Source: Nitzschia sp. DOCU1
Lineage: Eukaryota > Bacillariophyta > Bacillariophyceae > Bacillariales > Bacillariaceae
Assembly (NCBI GenBank): GCA_951394045.1
Contig: OX595986.1
Span: 1,798,001-1,862,000 of the forward strand
DNA length: 64,000 nucleotides
Reading direction: 5' to 3'
Positions within the stretch are counted from its first letter, which is position 1. The number at the start of each line of letters is the position of its first letter. A model generated the notes under the pieces. That model did no database searches. It saw only the letters and a list, made by a program, of their open reading frames with translations, and had not been told where the DNA came from. A program made the translations under genes and the position numbers. Below are positions 46,966-57,513 of the stretch, piece by piece.

Positions 46966-48182
46966 GCACTAATGAAAGGGTTTCGCTGACGATTAATGGA
47001 ATGCCCTTGCTAAGATTTAATCATGGGGTTTCAAAGCCTCCCTTCCGAGGATGGGATATTTCGGAACCCTGCTAGGACCTTAAATGGTGCAGGACTATTC
47101 CAAAAGCCCAAAGAAGTGTTTTCCCGGTTGGAGCCTCTTGATTTGCGACGGAACTGTCTCTTCGTTTCCGGTGACGGGAGAGATCGCTACAGATGATTGA
47201 TTGTTTGTTCAATCAACGACCACCAGGGAAAAAATTTCTTACCCCGCAGTTACACGTTCCCGTCTGGTAATCGATATGCGTCACACTGTTGTTGAAGTAC
47301 AGTTCGAAATGGAGCGCTTGGGTCCATCATATCAGCATGTTGAACGTGCGAAAACGCTATAGCTTTGCCCTCTAATGGCTAATAGTATTTAAGGGCAGGA
47401 ATAAGCAGCTGGCAAGCGTTTTTGGATGGGAGAGAGAGAGAATACTGAGATACAATTCGCACTGTTCATACAATTCGTTCAAGTTGTTGAGGTTATTACC
47501 ACGCAGTCCGGCTGGGGTTCTCGGGACACTCTGACTCAGCAGTGGGCAAACCAGACAAGATAGAGAAGCGCGCTACTAAAGGTTCCTGCATTTGGGACAC
47601 TGCGAACTTTTTATCTCTCTATCTCCAAGAAAGTGAGCAAGGGATAAAAAGCGGTTACATCAACAAAGTAGTGTATTACCTATCTATAAAGAATACATCC
47701 ATACAAAGAAATACATTTTCTCAACCCCCGCCCGGGTAGAAAATTCCCCCTCCCCCTTTAATTACATGTAATTAAAGGTATTCGTGCATGAAGGGTGCAA
47801 TCCAGAAATACAGATATACACCTCTGAACAAAAAATATTGATCGTGTCCGTTCGACTTGGGAATTACGAGCATGGCGGCCCAATAAATGAATGCAGGCGC
47901 TCTCCTTTGACCTTTGCTCTTCGCGGCCATGGCTGGCCTGTGAAATTGGCTCGAGGAGACCCCAAAGACGGGGTATCGTTGGATTCCCTATCATAGAGAT
48001 TTAACGAAAGTCCTATCAAACATTTACTTCAGCAAAGAATCAAGAGTATAACCATATTTCCCCCTTTCACACAAGTTCCTGGTCATGACAAAGAGCAAGA
48101 TCTGTCTACTTGCGTACAGTATTAATTGTCGATAATTTATTTGAAGGAGACCCCGCTTGAAGAAATCTTTCACCCTGTCGCC
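46966..48182. other. divergent promoter region, Sec14-like gene / small membrane protein
   Basis: About 1.2 kb. It holds a GAGAGA run near 47430, a C-rich run at 47730-47756 and a 24-base perfect palindrome at 47755-47778. No gene or RNA was recognised. Confidence 0.45.
47755..47778. repeat. 24-base perfect palindrome
   Basis: The 24 bases are their own reverse complement, centred on ACATGT, with arms reading CCTTTAATTA. They directly follow a C-rich tract. Their position about 400 bases upstream of the membrane-protein start would suit a regulator site, though no factor is known. Confidence 0.55.
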
Positions 48183-48854
48183 ATGGATCAACAACAACTT
48201 CCAGATTGCCATTCCCCTGGATCTTTCATGGGATCGGTTCAATCTCATCAGCTTTCCTCGTTTGAAGTCGAAGATGCTTCATCTGCTGGAATTCCCTCGA
48301 AGAAGGTGAATCCTAATTGGCAGCTCGGTATGCCGTGGTTTGGCGGACACAGTGCATTATCCCCACGAGATTTTGACGCTTCTGAAGGCCACAAATATTA
48401 TGGTGGGTTAATGAAAGCTGAAGATGCTCTCCATTCCAACACACAGTCCGCCAGTAGAACATCCGCCAGGACTAGAAACGAGAAACGCCGGGGTCGAAAC
48501 CATTTGGCGACCTTTTCCGCAGACGATTCCTCGATCGGTGACTTTAGCAGGTCCGAATGGACGCCACAAGATTCCGCGTACGGTGCTGCTTGTCCAGTTT
48601 GTGGCTGTATACCGAAACCTTTTCGCCGAATGATTGAATTTTCAATGATCGGTGTAATGTTGCTGGGCTTTGTGTGGATGGTGATTACTGCTTCGATTCA
48701 CGTGGCAAATGCTCGTAGTAAAAACTCCACCATGAGCAATGCCACGGACGTGTCGTCATATAATATGATATCAGTCGACGACGACTATTACGTCGATATC
48801 GCCACCAACGATGATGGAGCAGCAGCAGTAGCAATGGATGACCTCTACCAATAG
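48183..48854 (+). CDS. unknown single-pass membrane protein
   Basis: 223 residues from MDQQQLPDCHS; an ATG is not available closer to the upstream in-frame sequence at 48126. Most of the protein is hydrophilic, Ser-rich and low in complexity. One hydrophobic segment lies at about residues 157-180 (MIGVMLLGFVWMVITASI), preceded by a CPVCGCIPKPFRR motif whose Cys residues could bind metal or be acylated. The tail is acidic and Asp/Tyr-rich. No homologue was recognised. It is most likely a tail-anchored or type II membrane protein. Confidence 0.6.
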   Translation: MDQQQLPDCHSPGSFMGSVQSHQLSSFEVEDASSAGIPSKKVNPNWQLGMPWFGGHSALSPRDFDASEGHKYYGGLMKAEDALHSNTQSASRTSARTRNEKRRGRNHLATFSADDSSIGDFSRSEWTPQDSAYGAACPVCGCIPKPFRRMIEFSMIGVMLLGFVWMVITASIHVANARSKNSTMSNATDVSSYNMISVDDDYYVDIATNDDGAAAVAMDDLYQ

Positions 48855-49510
48855 CAAGTCGATGATACGTACTATGCTGATGACGGTGGTGGAAGATGGC
48901 GATGACGTTGGGAATAGTATTGAATGGGAACGAATGACTGCCTGTTCGAAGCAAAGCTTGAAAGGGGCAGCCCCGACCCGTTGAAAGCGATTCATTCATT
49001 CCATTGCAAAACGCGAGGGGTCTCGACCCTAGAGCGGAAGGACTCGGTAACTTCAGTATATAGTTTACTGCAGACAGCATGAGCACCTAGCAGGCTTCTG
49101 CCGTAGTGTGGTGGAAGTACATGCGGTACTCCGCTACCGGAACTATGTTTGTATGATAGCTATGATTTTGGCAAGGGGGGTAGACTGACTCCCTCTTGCA
49201 TAGCTCATTATTCAATACAGTAGCTTTTTCGAATCGAATCGTTCGACTGAAGCTTGGCCGACGCCGAAAGGCATGCGCGCACGGACGTCACACCATTCCA
49301 CCGAGTAGTTTTTACGATGTTCTTTACGCGAAAGAAACCACGATGGGACGTTGTATTTCCATCTCTACAAGACTGCCTTTTGCCTTCCGAACGTCTCAGT
49401 GCTGGCGCCCTCTCATCCCTCTTTTTGCCTTGTTCCATTACTACTACCGCTGAATTATTCTGTATTGCAATCTTCATCGACAGTAGTAGTAGCCGGCGGA
49501 GCAATCCATT
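48855..49510. other. intergenic stretch before the TMCO4-like gene
   Basis: About 0.65 kb between genes on the same strand. Short frames overlap the next start and show no domain. Nothing else was recognised. Confidence 0.4.
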
Positions 49511-52500
49511 ATGGAACGAGTGGGCGCGAACGATCATCCCTTGTCGTCATTTTCTGCGTCCACGGCAGGAGGAGGCCGTTCCTCATTACTATCGAATACT
49601 GCTAATTCTCGTACGCCTTCCGCGTCACTCATTCAATCCGCGGTTCGATCCGTCTTGGACGATGCTTCACCCAGCACCATTGTGTCTGACGACCGAAGTG
49701 ATGATAGTGAGGAAGGTGCGGAAAGTTTTGTCGATGGTAACCGGGTAACGCCCAACAAGTATTATCCGGGAAAGAATAAGAACAATGATTCGTCGACGCC
49801 AACCTTGGAGTCTTTACAAATGCAACAAATTCCGCCCATTCCAGATGAACAAGACCGGAAACGATTTATTGTGAGTTGAATTTGTTGTGTCTAAATTCTC
49901 GTGGGGTTTCGCTTTTCTCTCATATTTTTTCTTCTCTTTAGGGTTGTTTAGCGGCAGTCCTGGCATCGGCGTATGATTATGATGAATTAGATGAAAAGAC
50001 GGTTTCCGATGCGACCGATGCGACATTTGCGTATTTGGACCATACAGACGATGATGAGGACGATGACGATGTTGAAAACGATGATGGTGATCGATCCTTT
50101 AGTTACAATTCGAGAACTTCACTCTCCAGTAGTTTTGAAGAACACGAGACTGCTACATCGGTTGATTTTGACGATTCTTCATCCGTGCGACGAAAACGAA
50201 AGGAAGAATCATCACCATCCAAACTGAAACGTAGTTCCAGTAATACAAATACAGGAACATCATCAATGGGACCAAACTGGGGAAGGGTGGCCAGAGAAAA
50301 GGAGGCGAGAGCAAGACAGCGAAATAGACGGAGACGATATGACGTGTGCTGTGAGCTGTTGGTGTCGAGTTCCGAGCTGTTGTTGCTTCCGAAAGGTGTG
50401 GCTAGAGGCTTTCTGCCAATGTTGTCCCGTATATTGGTTCCACCACGAATGCAAAACAAAAAAGCGACAGAGAATCGAAGTGGTTTGCCACCGACAGGGA
50501 GGAACGCAAAGAGTCGATCGGCTCCAAGCTCGCCAGATGATCGAGGAAAACAATCCACCCTCCCCACGAGCACATCCTTTTCAATCGATGCTAGGTACAA
50601 CACTGTTGAGCTGCAGACAGAAACTGGGCCACCCACGGAGAAGGAGCAGGCGAAGGACTACCAGACGGAAGAGTTCGACAGGGATGATGTTCTTCAGGCG
50701 TTTCTAGAATCAATGACTCCGGGAAGTGGATTTCGGTGCATCTCATTAATGCTTCTACAACATTTATTGACCAGCAAGGTCGGCTACGATGCCAGAATAC
50801 GGCACGTATTGAAAAAGCTAGGAGTTGTCGTGTTAGTGCATGACATGACAAACGACCCAGTGGAACAAGAGCTATTGCATGGAAGCGTACAAGGAAACAG
50901 CAAGAGCTACGAGGAATGGGTTACCCACGCAACGAGAAAATTCGAAGCGTTGGAGGCTAGCATCGCGCGGCGTCTTATCCGGCTGTCGAAAACAGCACAA
51001 GACAAGAAGATTCGAGATGATAGCATTGTCAGCAAGAGCAAGGTCAAGGACAATGGTTTTACCAAAGAAAATATTCTTCGAGGCGTCAAAATTGGTTCTG
51101 CTGGAATCGTTGCTGGTACTCTTTTTGCCCTGACGGGAGGCCTGGCAGCACCTGGTAAGTTTGGTTGGAACAATGCCGAATGAATAGGTTCTTCTTTTGT
51201 GGTTTCTGATGCCTTTTCCTTGCACAGGCATTGCTGCTGGAGTAGCGGCAGTGGCAGGGTCAACGGCAGCTGCCACCGTGGTCGTGGGAGCGTTGACAAG
51301 TACGGCAGTAGTAACGACAATTTTTGGTGTTGGTGGAGGCAGTCTTGCGGCCTACAAAATGCAGCGCCGTACACAAGGCTTGACGGAATTTGAGTTTCGA
51401 AAGGAGTTTGCTAATCGTGCGAATCCAGCCGATTCGGCTAGTAGTTATCACACCGTGGGAAAGTCCGAAGTGGAGGCTGAATTGTTCACGACAATTTGCA
51501 TTTCTGGATGGCTTCGCGACAAGTACGACTATCAACGACCGTGGGGGCTGCATCCGACAAAGCCGAGACTAACAGACCATTTAGAATTGCTGGAACGCTT
51601 CTACTCTGTCATGCGACCGGATTATCTTCCCAATTGCACGAAAATTCTGACTAGCTGGAAAGGCGAGGAAAGAAAATTATGGGCCGTCTTGGAAGAAAAG
51701 TATGGACGAGACCCAGACCACCTCTTTCCTCTTGTAGACGGTCCCAGGTTGAAAGGAAATTTGACGCTAGATCAAGAAGAGGCGTTGGACGCGATGTTTG
51801 TTGAGCTTGGATACAACAGTGTTGCTCCAACCAAGGACGGCGCTCACCACAAAACCCAACGAACTCCCTTTGAACGAATGAGGGATGGGTGGAAAGAGCA
51901 CCAGCGGCAAAAGATCCACACGAATCATGGACCGGCAAGAAACTATGACTCTATGCACGGGCCTTTTTCAGATAGTTATGGCAGCTTACACGGAAATGGC
52001 AATGGAACGTCAAACGATCGACTGCAACGGAAGCAATCCAACGAAGGTTCCGAAGAGGCTGAATATGAGCCACCAAAACATCTGGAGACAGTCTGGGATT
52101 ACAGGACTACCTACGGTGGCGAGTTATACACGGTGCGATGGGAGAGTACGCTACTGAAAACTATTTGCGACTGCGTCATGGATCTAGCAATGGATGTTGT
52201 GAGTGGTGCGACGAAACAAATTCTAAAGGCGACGGTTCTATCGACGCTGCTCGCTGCCGTGGTGTTGCCCTCTTATCTTCTCAATGTGGCGAACATGATC
52301 GATGGTGACTGGACACTGGCCGTGGAACGCGCCGACGAAGCTGGCAAAGAGTTGGCGAGAACTTTGCTCTTCAGCCGGGCAGGACAGCGTCCTGTGACTT
52401 TGGTGGGGTTCTCTTTTGGTGCCCGCGTCATTTACGCTTGCCTCAAAGAATTGGCGAAGCTGCAAGACGAATGGGAAGACTTCGAGGAATTGAAGAGGAC

Positions 52501-52951
52501 AGAGAAGCGGACGGCTTCACAACAACACCAATTTTCCAAACTAAGCCACAAGTTCAGTGGAATGCGTGAACCTAGTAGCGTCGTGGAAGATGCCATTATC
52601 ATGGGACTACCGAACCACTTGAGTCTCCCGTCGTGGAAAGCATGTCGGCAGGTTGTCGCTGGGCGGTTGGTCAATTGCTTTTCAACGAAGGACTTGATTT
52701 TGTCTCTAATGTTTCAAGCGAAGCGCTTCTCCCCAGGAGTGCAGACTATTTTGAAACCGGTCTGCGGGACTTGCGAGGTCAATGAGCCCGGAGTCGAAAA
52801 CATCGATGTTAGTGACCTCGTCCAGGGGCACCAGGACTATTGCTTGCTGACAGGAAAGATCCTGGAGCGTGTCAAATTTGGAGAGCCTCTGCGCCGGATT
52901 CGATGTGGGCAGAAAGATGAAGACCTACCCGCCAAGCAATTGCAATACTAG
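49511..52951 (+). CDS. TMCO4/DUF726-family alpha/beta hydrolase membrane protein
   Basis: Exons are 49511-49870, 49942-51154 and 51228-52951, giving 1098 residues. The N-terminal 300 residues are low complexity and charged. The DUF726 region starts with paired hydrophobic Gly/Ala-rich membrane segments (GSAGIVAGTLFALTGGLAAP, then AGVAAVAGSTAAATVVVGAL) followed by FEF and ISGWL. Further on are WESTLLKTI, VLPSYLL and VDLSS-like NIDVSDLVQGHQDY. The nucleophile elbow GFSFG is near residue 919, as in TMCO4 and fungal relatives. The fold is that of a lipase or esterase, and the true substrate in any organism is not settled as far as I know. Intron 2 splits the Gly codon between the two membrane segments. 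Confidence 0.92.
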
Positions 52952-53506
52952 AGTACCTACCCTAAGATATTTACGCGATTGTTGACTCGAATGCCTTGGG
53001 ATACCCAAGTCCTATTGTAGTTAGCTGCCTTCGCAATAGTGTTACCGTAGAGCTATCGTAAGATGAGGGCTCCCGCTGCCATGTCGTACCGAGTGTCGCA
53101 TCTAGCGCAATGCGCGCGTATCCCAAGGCGCCTGCCCGTCACCAGCAGTTCCGGTTGTTGGCAGCAAAAAACAATGCCATTACATTCTTTCCTCTTGAAG
53201 GTTGACATCTTATCTTCGTTTCAGCTACGTTACTCCAAACATCGTTTGCGCATAGAGATAGGCGTACACTCGGTTCTGAAGTGTTCCTGTAGTGGAGAAA
53301 GAGTGAGTTGTTTAGCGTAGACTGTTGAGTCGTTCGGCGAGTTTTCGGAATGCGATCCGACACATGATTGCGTCGATTTGGACGATGGACTGAGCGCTCA
53401 CAACCTTCCTTCCATTCACATTGTTGTATAATCAGGCGACATTTTTTCAACTTATTTTCGTCGTAGCCGAGGGTAAATTTTCAGCAATCGCGGGCACTTC
53501 ACAGTA
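52952..53506. other. intergenic stretch before the unknown coiled-coil gene
   Basis: About 0.55 kb. A 103-codon minus frame (53139-53450) has no recognisable features. Nothing else was seen. Confidence 0.4.
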
Positions 53507-54469
53507 ATGCCCCCCTCCAGCCAAACTGATGGGATGGATCCTCCAGTTGCGAAAAGGCAACGTCTGGACAAAGATCAAATTGTCGAGTCAGCAAGGACTA
53601 TATCCATACGTGCCATGCTTTTAGTGCCAAATGAACTTGTGTTTCGCCGGGTCCAAGACAAGCCACTTCTGACGTGCGCCGAAGCTCAATGCTTCCTACG
53701 GGTTTCATTCTTGGCTCAAGAAATGGACAGTATAGTACAAGCAGTAGAATCAATCCTGATGCACCGAAAGAACACTATTCTTCTTCGAAAGAAACTTGAC
53801 GAAATCAAAAATCCAATGGCACATCCAATACGTATCATTTCCACCATATTTGAGAATCAGACAGTCCCTGCGTTGCGGGGGATGCAGAAGGCTCTATCAG
53901 AGCTTCTCGTTGAGCTCTCTTCGTGTTCCGCGGCATTGAGGCAGTCGGCCGAACAAAACTGGAGTGTCTCCGAATCATTGGTAGATGCTATGATGGGTTA
54001 TTCGAACCAAGTTTTTGCTGAGGAGAAGCGAAATCTAGCAGAGTTAGAGGAAGAGATTGGGAGAAGAATCGACGCCCTGGTTGGAATGGCAATGGTCGAC
54101 TATCCGAAGGAGCGTCGGCGCTATCAAGAGTCGATGAATGGATCTCCCGAAACAACCAGGAGAAATTTGTTTGCGAGTCTGGCGGAAGATGCACGTGACC
54201 CGTGGAAAGAATCGTTGCAGGCTTTTTGTTCCAAAATGTTCGCACTTTCCAATGACGACTGCAACATTTCCCAGCAAAACGAGCAATCTACCATGAAAAA
54301 GGCAGGAATGTATCCTTTTACCCAACCCGAGCAGAATGCTGCGTCAACGTCTCAGGATTCCGCGGAAGATGCGCCATGTGATATGCAAGAGTCGCAAAAC
54401 TCTTATCGCAAAAAGTCCAGTGCCGCAGAAGTTCTCGCGAATCTTGCTCAGGGTGCACAAATGAACTAG
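53507..54469 (+). CDS. unknown helical, probably nuclear protein
   Basis: A single exon of 320 residues. The N-terminus has a short basic KRQRLDK segment that could be an NLS. The central part (about 60-220) is helical with heptad-like Leu and charged spacing, for example LRKKLDEI and EEKRNLAELEEEIGRRID, suggesting a coiled coil. The C-terminal 100 residues are polar and low in complexity, ending AAEVLANLAQGAQMN. No domain or catalytic motif was recognised. It converges with the antenna gene over about 160 bases. Confidence 0.65.
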   Translation: MPPSSQTDGMDPPVAKRQRLDKDQIVESARTISIRAMLLVPNELVFRRVQDKPLLTCAEAQCFLRVSFLAQEMDSIVQAVESILMHRKNTILLRKKLDEIKNPMAHPIRIISTIFENQTVPALRGMQKALSELLVELSSCSAALRQSAEQNWSVSESLVDAMMGYSNQVFAEEKRNLAELEEEIGRRIDALVGMAMVDYPKERRRYQESMNGSPETTRRNLFASLAEDARDPWKESLQAFCSKMFALSNDDCNISQQNEQSTMKKAGMYPFTQPEQNAASTSQDSAEDAPCDMQESQNSYRKKSSAAEVLANLAQGAQMN

Positions 54470-54627
54470 ACTAGATGAACAATCTATAGATTTCGTCTAT
54501 CAACGGCGGTAGCGCTCTACTTAATTCGGTCGCTGGTCAACATAAACTATTTGATACAAATGAGCTATGTGCTTCAGTCCCTCGTATCCTGTCTACTCAA
54601 CTCAACGTAGAGCATGGGAAGATCAAC

Positions 54628-55392
54628 TTAACCAAGGAGAGGCTTGTCGAAAAGAAGGGTTTGGACGATGGCGCCAACGAAGGCAATCATGGCGAGGCGG
54701 CAGTGGACAACCTCTTGCTCCTGGCGGACCTTTTGTTGATCCTTGGACAACTTGTACAACTGATCACTTCCCCAGCCGAGATCGCCTGGTGTTCCATCGC
54801 CGTAGTGCTTCTTGAAGTTTGCTGCCTCGACGATACCAATGGCAAGGAAAACTTGAAGGTTTCCAGCGAATCCAACGGAGCTGATGGCACCAAAGATGTC
54901 GGTGTTTGTGAATTGCTCACCAGGAAGGTGGAGTCCCGCTTGTTGAACCAAGATACCAACAATGGCTAGCATGCAGATACGTCCATGCTTGATTTCAGAC
55001 CAGCGAGCGTAGTTCAAGTCAGTCTGGATATCAGACCTGTAAGCACGAAACAACAGTTAGATTGTACACACAGAGTCGCACACGCCACGATCGTCGTGGG
55101 AGCCATACTTACAGACGCATGGGGTCGAAACCCATATCTGCGGGCATGGAGCCGTCCAATTTCTCAGGTCGGACCAAGAAAGGAATCGACTTGGACATCT
55201 CTTCGGCATTCAAAGAAACGCTTCCAGATCGGGCAGACTAAAATGGGCGAGGACACAGGGTAAGTATCGCACCAGAACGCAAATTATCGATGGTAAATCA
55301 AATGAAAGATCCCTAAATCGTCGTACCTGGGAAGCAGGCGCGAAAGCGGTGGCGCTCGCAAGCAAGAAAGAAAAAATTGCCGATCGCATCAT
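54628..55392 (-). CDS. fucoxanthin-chlorophyll a/c binding protein (FCP/Lhc)
   Basis: Exons are 55392-55327, 55237-55113 and 55036-54628, giving 199 residues. The presequence [19 protein letters not shown] is a signal peptide ending at the A/F site of the diatom ASAFAP motif, so the protein is imported into the complex plastid. The mature part has a first membrane helix with [19 protein letters not shown], a second ([16 protein letters not shown]) and a third ([14 protein letters not shown]). The E...R pairs that bind chlorophyll and hold helices 1 and 3 are present. In helix 3 the usual KNGRLAM reads VHCRLAM. It acts in thylakoid light harvesting. Subfamily (Lhcf, Lhcr, other) was not settled. 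The first intron lies directly after the presequence-like part. Confidence 0.95.
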
Positions 55393-55911
55393 GGTCAAAT
55401 CTTGTTGTTTCTCACGATTCTATTACAGCGAAGAGTGGAGGTGAGCCGTAACGAGCTTCCTTGCCTGCTGTCGGTTGCCGATCCATCGCTCGGTCAAGGT
55501 CGACTCTCGCCTTTCCTTTGTTGATTCCGAAGCTTGCAGTATCAACCGTACCGGAATGACGTATCCATCGTTTTGGATCGCGAGAAGTGGAGGTTCAACA
55601 AATCAATCGACCCAAATGACCCTAAAAATCACAGGGACATTCACTCTTAGGGGATAGTTTCGACTTCCCCTGATTTTCCTGCGCTCAAGTCAAAAGGGAT
55701 GCGCATGATCGATGACGTAATAAGATGACGCCATCCGCGAACTCGTCGGTGCCGATCAACTGACCATCATCCAACCGCCAACCAAAATTTTGATGGCCAT
55801 CAACGACGACAAGCAAGAGTTCCCTTTCGTGACATCTTCCTGGTGGTAAACACCTCTACTTTTTGACCATTGCAACAGCCTATATCATCGGCGCTCTCCG
55901 TTTCAGCGACA
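55393..55911. promoter_or_regulatory. divergent promoter region with TGACGT elements
   Basis: About 0.5 kb between the antenna gene and the carrier-like gene. TGACGT occurs at 55557-55562 and 55713-55718, with another TGACG at 55726-55730. In Phaeodactylum, TGACGT-type elements in carbonic anhydrase promoters respond to CO2 and cAMP through bZIP factors. Relevance here is inferred only from the word. Confidence 0.35.
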
Positions 55912-57453
55912 ATGACTAGCGTCATTTCAAGCTCAATTGCCCCCCTTTTGGCGCCCACGGCGAAACGGGTCGTCGGCAGCGCTGTGCTCGTAGCTGCCAG
56001 TTCGTCTGCAGGTCAAATCTTGGACAAAGGACTACTTTCCCTTCGGGGTGGAGCAGCGAAGAAGGATGCTTTGGTCAAGTCTGCCCCCTTGTTCTCTACC
56101 GAAGAGGGAAAATCAGTGGCTTGGATGGCAACAGGCATGGCGATGCACTATTTGGGGTACAGTTTGGCGCGAGCTATCACTTTATCTCTCTTCACATCGG
56201 CGTCGACGGGATTTCCTGGCTCCAACTTCGCTTTTCCATTGATGAATGCTTTTATCAGTCCCATGTCTCTCCTTCTTCTGACGCTCTACGGTCGAGTCTT
56301 GGATTCCTACGGCCCCCGAGGTGCGCTCAAAAGGTCGACTCTTTATTGCGCTTCGGCCATCATATTGGCGTCACTTGGACTTGAAATTTCAAAGCAAACT
56401 GGATTCACAATCCTTGATATCCCCGCAACGAAATTCATCACTGCTCCTTTGTTCATTTTCCGGGAAAGTTATGTCCAGCTGTTGACATCCCAATACTGGA
56501 GCTATATGGCATCTGTGCTCACGCCTGACCAAAGCGCCAAGTGGTTTGCGCCAATCGCGGGATTTACGAGCATCGCATCAGTAATCGGTGGAGTAGCTGT
56601 GAAGTTCCTGACCGCACATTTAGACCAGGCGGGTACCTTGGCTTGTGCTGGTCTGGCTTTGAGCACAAGTTTACTGGCAACGGAAAGAGCCTACTCAATT
56701 GCAGAAGCTGGCGGCTTTAGTCCGAAAAAGAACTCCAAGAGAGAGCCAAAGGAGAAAAGGCTAGGGAAAAAAGTAGATGAGCATGAAGGAATGGTAACAA
56801 AAGCAAGCCGATTGTTTAAGCGAGTTCCAGTGCTACGGGCTCTCTTCCTTGAGATTTTGGCTTCCCAAGGTTTGGCTACGCTTCTTAACGTGTGCTTTGT
56901 AAGGGCCCTCGCCACTATCCGCGACGACAACACGAGAGCAGGATGGGTTGGAAATTACTACGCACTCATCAATTTCATCAGCATGACGCTGCAGTTTGCT
57001 GTGCTTCCCTTGCTGATGCGAGTTATCGAACCAAAAGCTCTGTGGCGTTTCCTGCCTTTGGTTTCTTTGGCTTTCACGACGTTTCAAGCATTCCAGGAGA
57101 ACCCGTCGTTGTACATTGTCGGTGGATCACTGCTAATCATGAAAGTATCGGAATATTCGGCTCGGCGAATGCTGGATGAAATGGTCTACGTGCCATTGGA
57201 TTTTGAGAGTCGATTTGTTGGCAAAGAGATCATCGGAGTGTTTGGGTACCGCTTGGGGAAATCATTAATGTCACTTGCGTTGTCTGCTTTGACGTCTGCC
57301 TTTGGGGACTTTAATCTTCAGCAACTTTCCATACTTTGTGATGTTGCTGCTCTTGTGTGGGCGAAAACTGCCTGGGATTTGAGCTCGCGTGTGCCAACAC
57401 GCAAGCAAGCTCAGGACTCGTACACGGCTGCCAGAAAAGGCAACAAAAAATGA
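55912..57453 (+). CDS. ATP/ADP-carrier (TLC/NTT)-like plastid membrane protein
   Basis: A single exon of 513 residues from MTSVISSSIAPLLAP. The N-terminus is Ser/Ala-rich and reaches LLSLRGGAAKK, a cleavage-like region of diatom organelle presequences. About ten to twelve membrane segments follow. The C-terminal block SARRMLDEMVYVPLDFESRFVG and GKEIIGVFGYRLGKS matches the ADP,ATP-carrier/TLC family (RE-LYVPL and K..ID.FGYR.GK). Typical NTTs exchange ATP for ADP across plastid membranes. The match here is clear only at this end, so substrate is uncertain. A charged insertion lies between about residues 268 and 295. It diverges from the antenna gene. Confidence 0.65.
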   Translation: MTSVISSSIAPLLAPTAKRVVGSAVLVAASSSAGQILDKGLLSLRGGAAKKDALVKSAPLFSTEEGKSVAWMATGMAMHYLGYSLARAITLSLFTSASTGFPGSNFAFPLMNAFISPMSLLLLTLYGRVLDSYGPRGALKRSTLYCASAIILASLGLEISKQTGFTILDIPATKFITAPLFIFRESYVQLLTSQYWSYMASVLTPDQSAKWFAPIAGFTSIASVIGGVAVKFLTAHLDQAGTLACAGLALSTSLLATERAYSIAEAGGFSPKKNSKREPKEKRLGKKVDEHEGMVTKASRLFKRVPVLRALFLEILASQGLATLLNVCFVRALATIRDDNTRAGWVGNYYALINFISMTLQFAVLPLLMRVIEPKALWRFLPLVSLAFTTFQAFQENPSLYIVGGSLLIMKVSEYSARRMLDEMVYVPLDFESRFVGKEIIGVFGYRLGKSLMSLALSALTSAFGDFNLQQLSILCDVAALVWAKTAWDLSSRVPTRKQAQDSYTAARKGNKK

Positions 57454-57513
57454 GCTCTAGCAGCTAGTGAAAGGTGGACTATGTCTGTTTCTAAAGATTT
57501 ACGTTGAACAAGC

